From Aphanizomenon flos-aquae FACHB-1287 (lineage in GTDB: Bacteria > Cyanobacteriota > Cyanobacteriia > Cyanobacteriales > Nostocaceae): a stretch of 64,000 nt of DNA. Made by a program: the position numbers and the translations under genes. Under the pieces are notes generated by a model. That model was not told the origin of the DNA. It saw only the letters and a program-made list of their open reading frames with translations, and made no database searches. The DNA is taken from assembly GCF_014698755.1 (NCBI RefSeq), contig NZ_JACJTO010000001.1:124001-188000 (forward strand), in the 5' to 3' direction. This document shows positions 9,752 through 18,459 of this stretch, in pieces; the stretch's first letter is position 1; the number at the start of each line of letters is the position of its first letter.

Positions 9752-10145
9752 TACTTAACCTCCTGAAAATATTTTGTCTCAAATATAGCAGTTCTCATAC
9801 TTGTAAGGTACAAAGTTTGTTAGTTTTAGCGAACAGGAAACAGGGAACAAATTGGTGTGTACTTCATTAGACTGGGAAATATACCATTTATTTTTACTAT
9901 TTTACTCAAACTGTCATCTGCTAACCATCTGACTTTCTATTTTAGCATATCATTTCTAAATGTTCATATCTGCCAAAAATCTGCAATTCATTTGTTATTT
10001 TCAATGCCATAAATTGACTAAATTACCTTATTTAGTCTACATCTATATTGTCAAATTTTCCAGAATTTGTGTTTTCTACCATACCTGAATTAGAGATTAA
10101 TTTTCATCAACTAATTTTGAAACAGCACTGAAAAGGTATGCAGTT
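9752..10145. other. Intergenic region before the orphan devBC pair
   Basis: This 394-bp AT-rich stretch holds the repeat at 9784-9816 and a GAACAGGAAACAGGGAACA low-complexity string near 9832-9850. No small gene, RNA gene or GTA-N8-TAC NtcA site is visible. The promoter of the devB-like gene must lie here. Confidence 0.5.
9784..9816 (+). repeat. Dispersed ~33-bp repeat, downstream copy
   Basis: TATAGCAGTTCTCATACTTG followed by AAGGTACAAAGTT is the partner of the 8062-8094 segment, about 33 bp after the kinase stop codon. Confidence 0.5.
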
Positions 10146-11342
10146 GTGCAAAACCACAAACTACAAAGTTCATTATCTTCTCAGTCTATTCTCCGATTAG
10201 CAATAGCTATTACTATGTTAGCATCTTTATCTGTGGCTAGTATTAGTGTTTTTATTGTTCTCAAATTTCGGGAAATAGATCATCAAAAGCCAGAAAATCC
10301 TGCGGTAGTAATACCAGAGATAAAAACAGTTACAGCACTCGGTAGAATTGAACCAGAAGGGGAGGTAATTAAATTATCAGCACCTATATCTGGAGAAGGA
10401 AGTCAAGTCGAAAAAATATTAGTTCAGGAGGGAGATATGGTAACAAAAGGACAGGTAATTGCTATTTTAAATACTAGAGAACGCTTGCAGGCAGAATTAA
10501 CCGCAGCCAAAGCAGAAGTAAGAATAATTCAAGCTAAAATTGCCCAAATTCAAGCAGGTGCTAAACCTGGAGAAATTACGGCACAAAAAGCTATTATTGA
10601 CAGACTAGTGGCCGAAAGTCAAGGTGATATTGATACTCAAAAAGCAATTTTAGAAAAATTACAAGCTGAATTACTCAATGCAAAAGCCGAAAATAAACGT
10701 TATCAGGAATTATATATAGAAGGGGCTATTTCCGCTTCTGAAAAAGATAGCAAAAACTTGAATATAGAAACTACAAAAAAAAGTCTCCAAGCAGCACAGT
10801 CACAGTTAAAAAAATTAGAATTAAGCAGTAAAGAAAAAATAAAAGAAGCTTCAGCTACACTAAACCAGATTTCCGAAGTGAGAAAAGTAGATATAGAAGT
10901 TGCAATAGCCGAATTAAATCGGGTAGATGTAAATGTGAAAAAAGCTACGATTAATCTTCAACAAGCTTATGTCAAATCTCCTCAAAATGGACAAGTATTT
11001 GAAATCTACACTCACCCAGGAGAATTAATTTCTAATAATGGTATAGCTGACATTGGTAAAACCAGTCAAATGTATGTAGTTGCTGAAGTTTACGAAAGTG
11101 ATATTAATAAAATTATTCAAGGAAAAAATGTGCGGATAGTTAGTGATGTTTTTGCTCAAGAATTGCAGGGAAAAGTAGAAAGAATCGGTTTACAAGTCAG
11201 AAAGCAAAATCTCACCAATACAGATCCCTCCACCAATATTGATAATAGAATAGTAAAAGTTTATATCCGACTAAATAAGGCTTCTAGTCAGCAAGCCGCT
11301 AAATTTACTAATATGCAAGTTAAGACAATTATTAGTCTTTAA
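10146..11342 (+). CDS. DevB-type ABC exporter membrane fusion protein
   Basis: This HlyD-family periplasmic adaptor has 398 residues. It has one N-terminal membrane anchor (about 17-42), the DevB-type motif TALGRIEPEGEVIKLSAP, a first half-lipoyl segment, a long coiled-coil hairpin (~115-265) and a second lipoyl and beta-barrel part with AYVKSPQNGQVFEIYTHPGE. In the family it links an inner-membrane FtsX-like permease to a TolC-type outer-membrane channel. GTG at 10146 is the chosen start, giving MQNHKL; a TTG lies out of frame just before. It is followed 34 bp later by a devC-like permease, but no ATPase gene follows. Confidence 0.9.
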   Translation: MQNHKLQSSLSSQSILRLAIAITMLASLSVASISVFIVLKFREIDHQKPENPAVVIPEIKTVTALGRIEPEGEVIKLSAPISGEGSQVEKILVQEGDMVTKGQVIAILNTRERLQAELTAAKAEVRIIQAKIAQIQAGAKPGEITAQKAIIDRLVAESQGDIDTQKAILEKLQAELLNAKAENKRYQELYIEGAISASEKDSKNLNIETTKKSLQAAQSQLKKLELSSKEKIKEASATLNQISEVRKVDIEVAIAELNRVDVNVKKATINLQQAYVKSPQNGQVFEIYTHPGELISNNGIADIGKTSQMYVVAEVYESDINKIIQGKNVRIVSDVFAQELQGKVERIGLQVRKQNLTNTDPSTNIDNRIVKVYIRLNKASSQQAAKFTNMQVKTIISL

Positions 11343-11376
11343 TCAGTTCAATTATCAATTATCAGTTGTCAATTCT

Positions 11377-12552
11377 ATGATTCCTATTTTTCAACAATTG
11401 CGACGAAGAATACCTTTAGGGTGGTTACAACTTACCCATGAAAAAAGTCGCTTATTGGTCGCAGTATCTGGTATTGCTTTTGCTGATGTTCTCATGTTTA
11501 TGCAGTCAGGTTTTCAAACTGCTTTATATGATAGTAATACTAGATTACATCGAAGTTTACAGGCTGATATTATTCTTATTAGTCCTCAAGCCCGTAGTTT
11601 ACAAAGTATGTCTATTTTCTCCCGCAGACGACTTTATCAAGCAATGGATGTTCCAGGGGTAAAATCCGCTGAACCCATGTATTGTAACCATATTATTTGG
11701 AAAAATCCCCAAACACATTTAGAAACAGGAGTTTTAATTATTGGCATTAATCCAGATAAACCAGCTTTTGATTTACCAGAAATTAATCAACAATTAGAGA
11801 AGATAAAATTAGCAAATACAGTTTTATTTGATCGATCTGCTAGGGGAGAATATCAAGAAGCAATCAAGCAAATTCAACAGGGTAAAACTGTCACAACTGA
11901 AATTAATGGCAGCACAATTACTATTAGTGGTTTATTTAAACTTGGTGCTTCCTTTGCGGCTGATGGTACTTTAATTACTAGCACTAATAACTTCTCACAA
12001 ATATTTGCCAGACAGCCTACAAGTAGTGTGAGTATTGGTTTAGTTAAAATCAAACCAAATTATAAAACTGATCAAGTTGTTGCCCAATTAAAGGCTTATT
12101 TAAAAGATGATGTAAGAGTGCTAACTCATGCCGAATTTATTGAATTTGAAAATAAATTTTGGAGTAATAATTCTCCGATTGGGTTTATTTTCAATCTCGG
12201 TGTATCAATGGGATTTGTCGTTGGGGTAATTATTGTTTATCAAATTCTTTCCGCAGATGTTAATGCCCATTTACGAGAATATGCAACTTTTAAAGCCATA
12301 GGATATCCTCATTCCTATTTACTAACTATAGTTTTTGAAGAAGCTTTAATTTTAGCAGTTTTGGGATTTTTTCCAGGAGTAGCTGTATCCTTAGGACTTT
12401 ATTATATCACCCGAACAGCGACAAATTTGCCCATGTATATGACGATTATTCGTGGTATCCAAGTTCTATTTTTAACTATTATTATGTGTGCTATTTCTGG
12501 AACAATTGCTACAAGCAAACTCCAATCTGCTGACCCTGCAGATATGTTTTAA
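11377..12552 (+). CDS. DevC-type ABC exporter permease
   Basis: This FtsX/MacB-fold permease of 391 residues has four membrane segments: one near the N terminus (VAVSGIAFADVLMFMQSGF) and three in the last 140 residues, with a large periplasmic domain between. It ends with SADPADMF, as does the DevC at 40667-41821 (SADPADIF), and the two are clearly paralogous along their length. It should form a transporter with the DevB-like protein just upstream. No devA follows; the next gene is an unrelated SUI1-type factor, so an ATPase must come from elsewhere, possibly the DevA at 41914-42633. Confidence 0.9.
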   Translation: MIPIFQQLRRRIPLGWLQLTHEKSRLLVAVSGIAFADVLMFMQSGFQTALYDSNTRLHRSLQADIILISPQARSLQSMSIFSRRRLYQAMDVPGVKSAEPMYCNHIIWKNPQTHLETGVLIIGINPDKPAFDLPEINQQLEKIKLANTVLFDRSARGEYQEAIKQIQQGKTVTTEINGSTITISGLFKLGASFAADGTLITSTNNFSQIFARQPTSSVSIGLVKIKPNYKTDQVVAQLKAYLKDDVRVLTHAEFIEFENKFWSNNSPIGFIFNLGVSMGFVVGVIIVYQILSADVNAHLREYATFKAIGYPHSYLLTIVFEEALILAVLGFFPGVAVSLGLYYITRTATNLPMYMTIIRGIQVLFLTIIMCAISGTIATSKLQSADPADMF

Positions 12553-12633
12553 ATCGGATTTGCCGAAACTGATGGCCACCGCTTAATATAAAATAGATAA
12601 TATCTAAAGTCTATTTTTTCTGCATTAAATTTT

Positions 12634-12987
12634 ATGGCTTCTAATCCCAATTCTAACAAAGGCTTTGTCTACCAAGAATTTGGTAATGGTAGTTCACCCC
12701 CACTAGACCGCGCTGTAGAACGCGGAACCCCAGATTTACCCCCCAATCAGCAAAATGTCAGAATCCAGGCTACTCGTGCTGGACGTAAAGGTAAAACTGT
12801 TACAGTTATTACAGGTTTTCAAACTACACCAGAAACTTTGGCTACTTTATTAAAACAGTTAAAAGCCCAATGTGGTACTGGTGGCACGGTTAAAGATCAT
12901 GAAATTGAAGTTCAGGGCGACCATAAACAGAAGATATTAGAGATTTTGGTAAAATTAGGTTACAAGGCTAAAATCAGTGGTGGTTGA
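12634..12987 (+). CDS. SUI1/YciH-family translation initiation factor-like protein
   Basis: This small 117-residue protein resembles archaeal/eukaryotic eIF1 (SUI1). The N-terminal ~40 residues are low complexity; the SUI1 fold covers about 45-117 with VRIQATRAGRKGKTVTVITG, a CGTGGTVKDHEIEVQGDHK segment typical of the family, and a C-terminal helix-strand IIEILVKLGYKAK-like end. Bacterial members bind the 30S subunit and affect start-site fidelity, though their role in cyanobacteria is not settled. It stands alone between the devBC pair and the YqaE-like gene. Confidence 0.88.
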   Translation: MASNPNSNKGFVYQEFGNGSSPPLDRAVERGTPDLPPNQQNVRIQATRAGRKGKTVTVITGFQTTPETLATLLKQLKAQCGTGGTVKDHEIEVQGDHKQKILEILVKLGYKAKISGG

Positions 12988-13072
12988 AGAGTGCGGTTTC
13001 CCGTATTTTTCAGGAATCATCACGACAGCCTGTGATGTTAACTCTAGGGATGTGGATTAACAAGAGGATATC

Positions 13073-13240
13073 ATGAATATGGATCTAGTTAGAATTGTAG
13101 TAGCGATTTTTATCCCACCTTTGGGCGTGTTTTTACAAGTAGGTTTTGGTCTAGACTTTTGGATTAATTTACTTTTGACTATCTTTGGTTTTTATATTTT
13201 GGGAATTGTTCACGCAGTCTGGATAATTGCCAAGAAATAA
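13073..13240 (+). CDS. YqaE/Pmp3-family small membrane protein
   Basis: This 55-residue hydrophobic peptide begins MNMDLVRIVVAIFIPPLGVF and has two membrane segments separated by a short polar turn (GLDFW). The IPPLGVFLQVG and HAVWIIAK segments match the Pmp3/UPF0057 pattern. A good Shine-Dalgarno sequence (AAGAGGA, 13062-13068) precedes the ATG. Family members influence membrane potential or stress tolerance in some organisms; the role here is inferred only. Confidence 0.9.
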   Translation: MNMDLVRIVVAIFIPPLGVFLQVGFGLDFWINLLLTIFGFYILGIVHAVWIIAKK

Positions 13241-13385
13241 TCATTTCTGAGAGGTAGCTTATATTTGTCTATCTCTCTTTTTGGACTAACTTTATCTTTA
13301 GTGCTTGAGTTAATTTTGCTATTTCTAGCACTTTTTAGTAAGCCCTAAATATTTATCACAAGTTTATGTAGTAAACTTGAAAATT

Positions 13386-13769
13386 ATGAACTCTAAAGCG
13401 ATCATTTTATCAGCAATTTTAGGAATTTCTACCCCTGCCATTATTGATATGGCTATTCCTAATCAAGCTATGGCTGTGCAAAAGTTTAATTATCCAAACA
13501 ATACATTTAGCGACAAAGAGTGGACAGTGATTTTAAAGTTTACCAATAACTCTTATCACTACCATGGAATGCACACTAAAGGTTCTTCTATTAATTTATC
13601 TGGTGCTGTTGCTTCCGGTACTCATGAACGTCAAGTTTACACTTGGAATAATAATCGGACAAAATATCAAGTTACCTACCGACCAAATGATCCTAATTAT
13701 ATTCGGGTTCAGGTAATTAATAATAAAGGCAAAATCATTTTAAATCGTCTACTTCAAGCTATACCCTAA
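13386..13769 (+). CDS. Secreted small protein of unknown function
   Basis: From ATG 13386 the product is 127 residues; an in-frame TTG at 13377 would add three. It begins with a Sec-type signal peptide (SKAIILSAILGISTPAIIDMAIPNQAMA, cleavage near AMA|VQK). The mature ~95 residues are rich in Asn, Tyr and Thr and end in a strand-rich region (YRPNDPNYIRVQVINNKGKIILNRLL). No enzyme motif or cysteine is visible. It is convergent with glgP. I do not recognise the family. Confidence 0.65.
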   Translation: MNSKAIILSAILGISTPAIIDMAIPNQAMAVQKFNYPNNTFSDKEWTVILKFTNNSYHYHGMHTKGSSINLSGAVASGTHERQVYTWNNNRTKYQVTYRPNDPNYIRVQVINNKGKIILNRLLQAIP

Positions 13770-13798
13770 ATGGTTAAACCTATGTTTTAACAATTTTT

Positions 13799-13826
13799 GT
13801 AAAGACGTTCCATGGAACGTCTCTAC
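13799..13826. terminator. Palindromic repeat between convergent genes, possible bidirectional terminator
   Basis: A 28-bp near-perfect palindrome centred on TTCCATGGAA (outer arms GTAAAGACG and CGTCTCTAC, one imperfect pair) lies between the stop codon of the secreted protein and that of glgP. This GACGTTCCATGGAACGTC core is known to me as a dispersed repeat in cyanobacterial genomes. Its position suits termination of both genes, but there is no strong T tract. Confidence 0.55.
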
Positions 13827-13835
13827 ATTATTTGC

Positions 13836-16400
13836 TTATTCAGCCCAAGCGATTAATCTGGGTTCATAAGCACTAGAGAGGTATTGATTTCTAGGTAATA
13901 CACGCAAAGATAAACCTTGCAAACCAGAAGTAGTATAAGTGATATTTGTGTTATAAACACTTAAACCTTCTGCGTCCTGTCCTTGATAACTCATCACCAC
14001 AGGTATAGCATTGACAATATTACCGTTAGCATCAATAGAACCTTGATATAGTTCTACCTGTACATCATCATTACTCAAAGTCGCTAAATCAACCTTAGCT
14101 CTAACAGCTACATTTTGATTAACTTCAATATCTGATGCTGCGGATACATCAACATCCTTGATTTTGATACTAAACCATTTTTCACCTAATTTTGCCCCCC
14201 AAGCCGCTAATTCCTTAGCTGGTTCATAATTATCAACAGTGAGGGTATGATAGCGATCGCTCGCCGGGAAATAGGCTCTCACTGCATATTCTCTCACCAT
14301 TCGGGCTGTATTAAAGAAAGGACAATTCAAGCGAATTGCATTTTTCATTTTTGCCACCCAAGGACGAGGTAAGCCATCACCATCACGATGATCATAGAAC
14401 AAAGGAACAACTTCTTTTTCTAGTAACTCATAGAGAGCATTAGCTTCTATCTCATCTTGATAATTGGGATCTTCGTAATTCTCACCATGTCCGATAGCCC
14501 AACCAGTGCGAACATAATCCGCTTCATCCCACCAACCATCAAGAACGCTAAGATTTGGTAAGCCATTCATAGCAGCTTTCATACCACTTGTTCCAGAAGC
14601 TTCTATAGGACGACGGGGAGTATTTAACCAGATATCACAACCTGCTACCATTAAACGGGCGATGTGAATATCATAGTTAGGAACAAACACTACCTGTTTT
14701 TCTAAATGGTGTTCACGGATAAAGTGATTAATATCCCGAATTAATTCTTTCCCAGGGATGTCTTTGGGGTGAGCCTTTCCAGCAATTACAAACTGCACTT
14801 TCTGGTGCTTGTTACCGAGTAAAATTCGCTTGATTCGCTCCAAATCACGCATCCATAAAGTAGCACGTTTGTAGGTAGCAAAGCGACGAGCAAAGCCAAC
14901 GGTGAGAACATTAGGATCAAGCACCTCTTGGGCTTGGGTAATATCGGAAGCAGAAGCACCGCGATCGCGTAAATGCTTAACCAAATGCTCCCGAACATAT
15001 AAAACCATGTCTAAACGACAGCGTTCGTGATTCCGCCATAATTCCTCATCGGGAATTGCATCCATGCGTTCCCATAATTGACTATCTGGTGGTGCTGATG
15101 ACCAATTGGGACCAAGATAGCGATCATATAACTCTTGAGTGGATTTACTCACACAACTACGGGCATGAACACCGTTAGTAATTGCAGCAATTGGCACTTC
15201 TTCCACTGGCAGTTTTTGCCACAAACCCTGGAACATTTGCCGAGAAACGACACCATGTAATTGTGCCACACCATTGGAGAATGTCGCCATTTTCAGTGCT
15301 AATATCGCCATACTGAAGGGACTAGACAAATCACCAGTATTTTCTCGTCCTAAACCTAAAAATTGCTCTTTTGGTAAATTAAAGATATCTGCATAGTAAC
15401 CCAGATAATGTAAAATCTTATCAGGAGAAAATAGGTCAATCCCTGCGGGAACTGGAGTATGAGTAGTGAAGATATTACTAGAAGATACCACCTGTCTAGC
15501 TTCTCTGTAACTCAGTCCTTTTTCTTGAATCAGAATGCGAATACGTTCTAAAGCAGAAAAAGCCGCATGACCTTCATTCATGTGGTAAGCAGTAACTTCA
15601 TACCCCAAAGCTTTCAACATTTGCACCCCACCTATGCCCAGCATAATTTCCTGGTGGATACGCATATCTATATCACCACCATACAACTGATCCGTGATAT
15701 CGTGGTCGTAAGCTTTATTAGGTTCGATGTTGGTATCGAGCATATACAGGGGTACAGTCCCTACTTGGACACGCCACACCCGGGCATATACCTTGCGTCC
15801 GGGATAATCTACCGCAATTTGTAGTTCTGTTCCATCGGGATTGCGCTCCAAATGCAACGGCATATTATAGAAATCATTGATAGGATAGCGTTCTTGTTGC
15901 CAACCATCAGCATTGAGATACTGGGCAAAATAGCCTTGTTGATACAGTAATCCTACTCCTACCAGAGGTAATCCCAAATCACTAGCTGATTTAAGATGAT
16001 CTCCTGCGAGTACACCTAAACCACCAGAATAGACAGGTAAGCAATCTACTAACCCAAATTCAGCGGAAAAGTAGGCATAACATTCTTGATTTTGCTGAGT
16101 TCTTTGTTTATTATACCAGGTTCGCTCTTGCAAATAATCGTCTAATTGCCGCGCTGCTCGATCTACTTGTGCTAAAAAGCCCTCATCTTCCACAACTTCT
16201 AACAACCGACTTTGGCTGATAGTTCCCAGCATTAATACTGGATTATGATGGCTAGATTCCCATAAATCAGGGTCTAAACGCCGAAATAGGTCTTTGCTCT
16301 CCACATTCCAATCGAAATGGAGATTATACGCTAGTTTCCGCAGGGGTTCTAGTCTAGATGGTAATGAAGGAGATACATTAAAAGTACGAATTGGCTGCAT
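13836..16400 (-). CDS. glgP: Alpha-glucan (glycogen/maltodextrin) phosphorylase
   Basis: This GT35-family phosphorylase of 854 residues releases glucose-1-phosphate from glycogen or maltodextrin. It starts MQPIRTFNVSPSLPSRLEPL, typical of the AlgP-type subfamily with the extra N-terminal DUF3417 region. The active-site loop EASGTSGMKAAMNGLPNLSVLDGWWDE lies near residue 600 and provides the PLP-binding lysine; GGLGVLAGDHLKSASDLG is near 128. The C-terminal ~110 residues form an additional beta domain. It is a single gene on the minus strand, with 261 bp to the divergent binding-protein gene. It acts in cytoplasmic glycogen breakdown at night. Confidence 0.96.
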   Translation of the reverse strand: MQPIRTFNVSPSLPSRLEPLRKLAYNLHFDWNVESKDLFRRLDPDLWESSHHNPVLMLGTISQSRLLEVVEDEGFLAQVDRAARQLDDYLQERTWYNKQRTQQNQECYAYFSAEFGLVDCLPVYSGGLGVLAGDHLKSASDLGLPLVGVGLLYQQGYFAQYLNADGWQQERYPINDFYNMPLHLERNPDGTELQIAVDYPGRKVYARVWRVQVGTVPLYMLDTNIEPNKAYDHDITDQLYGGDIDMRIHQEIMLGIGGVQMLKALGYEVTAYHMNEGHAAFSALERIRILIQEKGLSYREARQVVSSSNIFTTHTPVPAGIDLFSPDKILHYLGYYADIFNLPKEQFLGLGRENTGDLSSPFSMAILALKMATFSNGVAQLHGVVSRQMFQGLWQKLPVEEVPIAAITNGVHARSCVSKSTQELYDRYLGPNWSSAPPDSQLWERMDAIPDEELWRNHERCRLDMVLYVREHLVKHLRDRGASASDITQAQEVLDPNVLTVGFARRFATYKRATLWMRDLERIKRILLGNKHQKVQFVIAGKAHPKDIPGKELIRDINHFIREHHLEKQVVFVPNYDIHIARLMVAGCDIWLNTPRRPIEASGTSGMKAAMNGLPNLSVLDGWWDEADYVRTGWAIGHGENYEDPNYQDEIEANALYELLEKEVVPLFYDHRDGDGLPRPWVAKMKNAIRLNCPFFNTARMVREYAVRAYFPASDRYHTLTVDNYEPAKELAAWGAKLGEKWFSIKIKDVDVSAASDIEVNQNVAVRAKVDLATLSNDDVQVELYQGSIDANGNIVNAIPVVMSYQGQDAEGLSVYNTNITYTTSGLQGLSLRVLPRNQYLSSAYEPRLIAWAE

Positions 16401-16661
16401 GGTTTAGAAAAACTTTAAGTTCAGCTATGGATATTGTTTACTGTTTTTACCTAATATTACCAATTTAATGACTTTGTTAAGAATTGGTAACTATTTAATT
16501 TTTAGATATAGACATTAAACTAACAGATATGCTGAGTCTAAGGGTTTTCCTGAGTCATTGTCAAAGTTTTAGTAAAAATTAATTATCTGCTGTATGTATA
16601 GATAGAATGGCAGTGTAGCGGTATGATCTAAAATACAGGTGAAAATAGGTAAAAAGCTGTT

Positions 16662-18059
16662 ATGAAGTCTCAAAATGAAACAAAACTGCTGGTTTTTTCT
16701 CTACTGTTTACGACGACGTTATTAGGACTTGGCTTTTTATTATGGAATCAATTTAAACTGCCTACGGATGTTTCCCAAAAATATAATATTGCCCCCGATG
16801 CTGATTCTACACTAAAGCGAATCAGTTTAGGTGAGAAAATCTTAATTACTGATCAAATCAACTCAAATAAAGAAAAAGGAGTAGAAGCCTTTGCTCAGGG
16901 TGATTTTGAGGCTGCTAAAACCAATTTTCAAGCATCTTTGCGCCAAAATCACAATGATCCAGAAAGTTTAATTTACTTACATAATTCCCTGGGCAGTAGT
17001 AGTAACTATATCAAGATTGCGGTGAGTGTGCCCATCGGAGGGAATCTAAATGTAGCCAAAGAGATTCTGCGCGGTGTGGCTCAGGCTCAAGATGAGGTAA
17101 ACCGCAATGGTGGTATTAATGGTAAACTTTTACAAGTAGCGATCGCTAATGATGATAATGATCCCACCCAAGTCCAACAAATAGCGACGCATTTTGTCAA
17201 AGATTCTAGCATTCTCGCTGTAGTTGGACATAACGCCAGTAACGCTTCTATTACTGCCGCACCAATATATCAGCAAGGGGGACTAGTGATGATTTCTCCT
17301 ACCAGTTTCGCTCAAAATCTCTCTGGTATTGGTAGCTATATATTTCGCACAATCCCCAATATTAGTTCTCAGTCCGAACCCCTGGCTGTTTATACCCTCA
17401 AAACCGCCAATAAAACTAATGTTGCCTTATGTGTAGATTCTAAATCTATTGATAATCAATCTTTTAGGGATGAGTACGCCAAAAATATAGTAGCTGGTGG
17501 TGGTAAAATTAATCCCACCAAGTGCGATTTTTCCGCTGCTGATTTTAACCCAACTACAATGATTTCTCAATTAATTAGTAGTGGTGCTGATGCCTTGGTA
17601 TTAGCTCCCTATATTGGTAGAATTAACCGGGCTTTAGAACTAGCAGCAGCAAATCAAGGTAAATTAGCACTGTTTGGTAGTCCGACATTATACACATTTC
17701 AAACATTAGAATCGGGGAAATCTGATATTAACGGTATGGTTCTTGCTGTACCCTGGCATCCAAAAGCCATTCTTGACAATCCTTTTGTTCAAAAAGCCAC
17801 AAAACTTTGGGGGGGAAAAGTGAATTGGCGTTCAGCAACAGCTTATGATGCAACTATGTCAATCGCTAAAGGTTTACAGCAAGCTTACACCCGTGAAGCA
17901 TTACAAAAAGTGCTACATAGTCCAGGTTTTTTTGTTAATGGTGCTACAGGTAAGATTGAATTTCAAGACTCTGGTGATATTAAAGGTAAAGCAATATTGG
18001 TCAAAGTGCAACCAAGTAAAAGCTTAACTGCTGGCTATGACTTTTTCCCGTTGCAATGA
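16662..18059 (+). CDS. Branched-chain amino-acid-type periplasmic binding protein with N-terminal anchor
   Basis: The 465-residue protein has one membrane segment (about 9-28), a linker of ~85 residues that reads like a single TPR (AFAQGDFEAAKTNFQASLRQ), then a type I periplasmic-binding fold (about 115-455) of the Leu/Ile/Val receptor class. Visible features include VSVPIGGNLNVAKEILRGVAQAQDEVN, VVGHNASNASITAAPIYQQGGLVMISPTS and the final domain-closing strand. No permease or ATPase gene is adjacent. Such solitary anchored receptors in cyanobacteria may be sensors rather than transporters; the ligand is not predictable. Confidence 0.85.
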   Translation: MKSQNETKLLVFSLLFTTTLLGLGFLLWNQFKLPTDVSQKYNIAPDADSTLKRISLGEKILITDQINSNKEKGVEAFAQGDFEAAKTNFQASLRQNHNDPESLIYLHNSLGSSSNYIKIAVSVPIGGNLNVAKEILRGVAQAQDEVNRNGGINGKLLQVAIANDDNDPTQVQQIATHFVKDSSILAVVGHNASNASITAAPIYQQGGLVMISPTSFAQNLSGIGSYIFRTIPNISSQSEPLAVYTLKTANKTNVALCVDSKSIDNQSFRDEYAKNIVAGGGKINPTKCDFSAADFNPTTMISQLISSGADALVLAPYIGRINRALELAAANQGKLALFGSPTLYTFQTLESGKSDINGMVLAVPWHPKAILDNPFVQKATKLWGGKVNWRSATAYDATMSIAKGLQQAYTREALQKVLHSPGFFVNGATGKIEFQDSGDIKGKAILVKVQPSKSLTAGYDFFPLQ

Positions 18060-18100
18060 AGATAAATAGTGAGATGATGTTATTAACTATATCGAGAGAA

Positions 18101-18161
18101 AACCCAACACATAAGTATCTTACATTTAATGTTGGGTTGGACTTCGTTCTACCCAACCTAC
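18101..18161. repeat. Dispersed hairpin repeat (GTTGGGTT ... ACCCAACCTAC family)
   Basis: AACCCAACA (18101-18109) pairs with TGTTGGGTT (18130-18138), and the second half GTTGGGTTGG ... ACCCAACCTAC forms another hairpin. The second half recurs at 27670-27700, and a diverged relative is at 30264-30330. It lies after the binding-protein gene and may serve as its terminator. Confidence 0.75.
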
Positions 18162-18252
18162 GGAACTGCTGTTCCCTATTCTCTCGCCAAAGGTACAAGA
18201 TATAGGTAAGATAAATTAGTTGCTATTTACCAAACCTCCGGGAGTTAGTTCT

Positions 18253-18369
18253 ATGTTGAGTTTAAAAATCGCTGTTTATATTGTTGTAGGCTTGTTTGTA
18301 AGCATTTTCATATTTGGGTTTTTGTCCAATGACCCAGCCCGTAACCCTGGTCGTCGGGATTCAGAATAA
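18253..18369 (+). CDS. psbI: Photosystem II reaction centre protein I
   Basis: This 38-residue single-span thylakoid protein belongs to the PSII core, next to D1. The sequence starts [20 protein letters not shown] and ends with the PsbI hallmark [14 protein letters not shown]. One membrane helix occupies residues ~4-24. Start and stop are unambiguous, and the length equals that of known PsbI. It is monocistronic, with a hairpin downstream. Confidence 0.97.
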   Translation: MLSLKIAVYIVVGLFVSIFIFGFLSNDPARNPGRRDSE

Positions 18370-18392
18370 ATATACAACAAATCACGCCTAAC

Positions 18393-18452
18393 GGCTGGAA
18401 GGTAGAAACAGGCTAATATGTGATTTAACCTTCCGGCTATTCTTTGCTTTTT
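18393..18452 (+). terminator. Likely psbI transcription terminator
   Basis: GGCTGGAAGGT (18393-18403) pairs with ACCTTCCGGCT (18428-18438) over 11 bp, including two G-T wobbles. A T-rich tail (ATTCTTTGCTTTTTGG) follows. It ends at the TTG that an automated caller might choose as start of the next gene, which favours the ATG at 18460 instead. Confidence 0.5.
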
Positions 18453-18459
18453 GGTCAAT

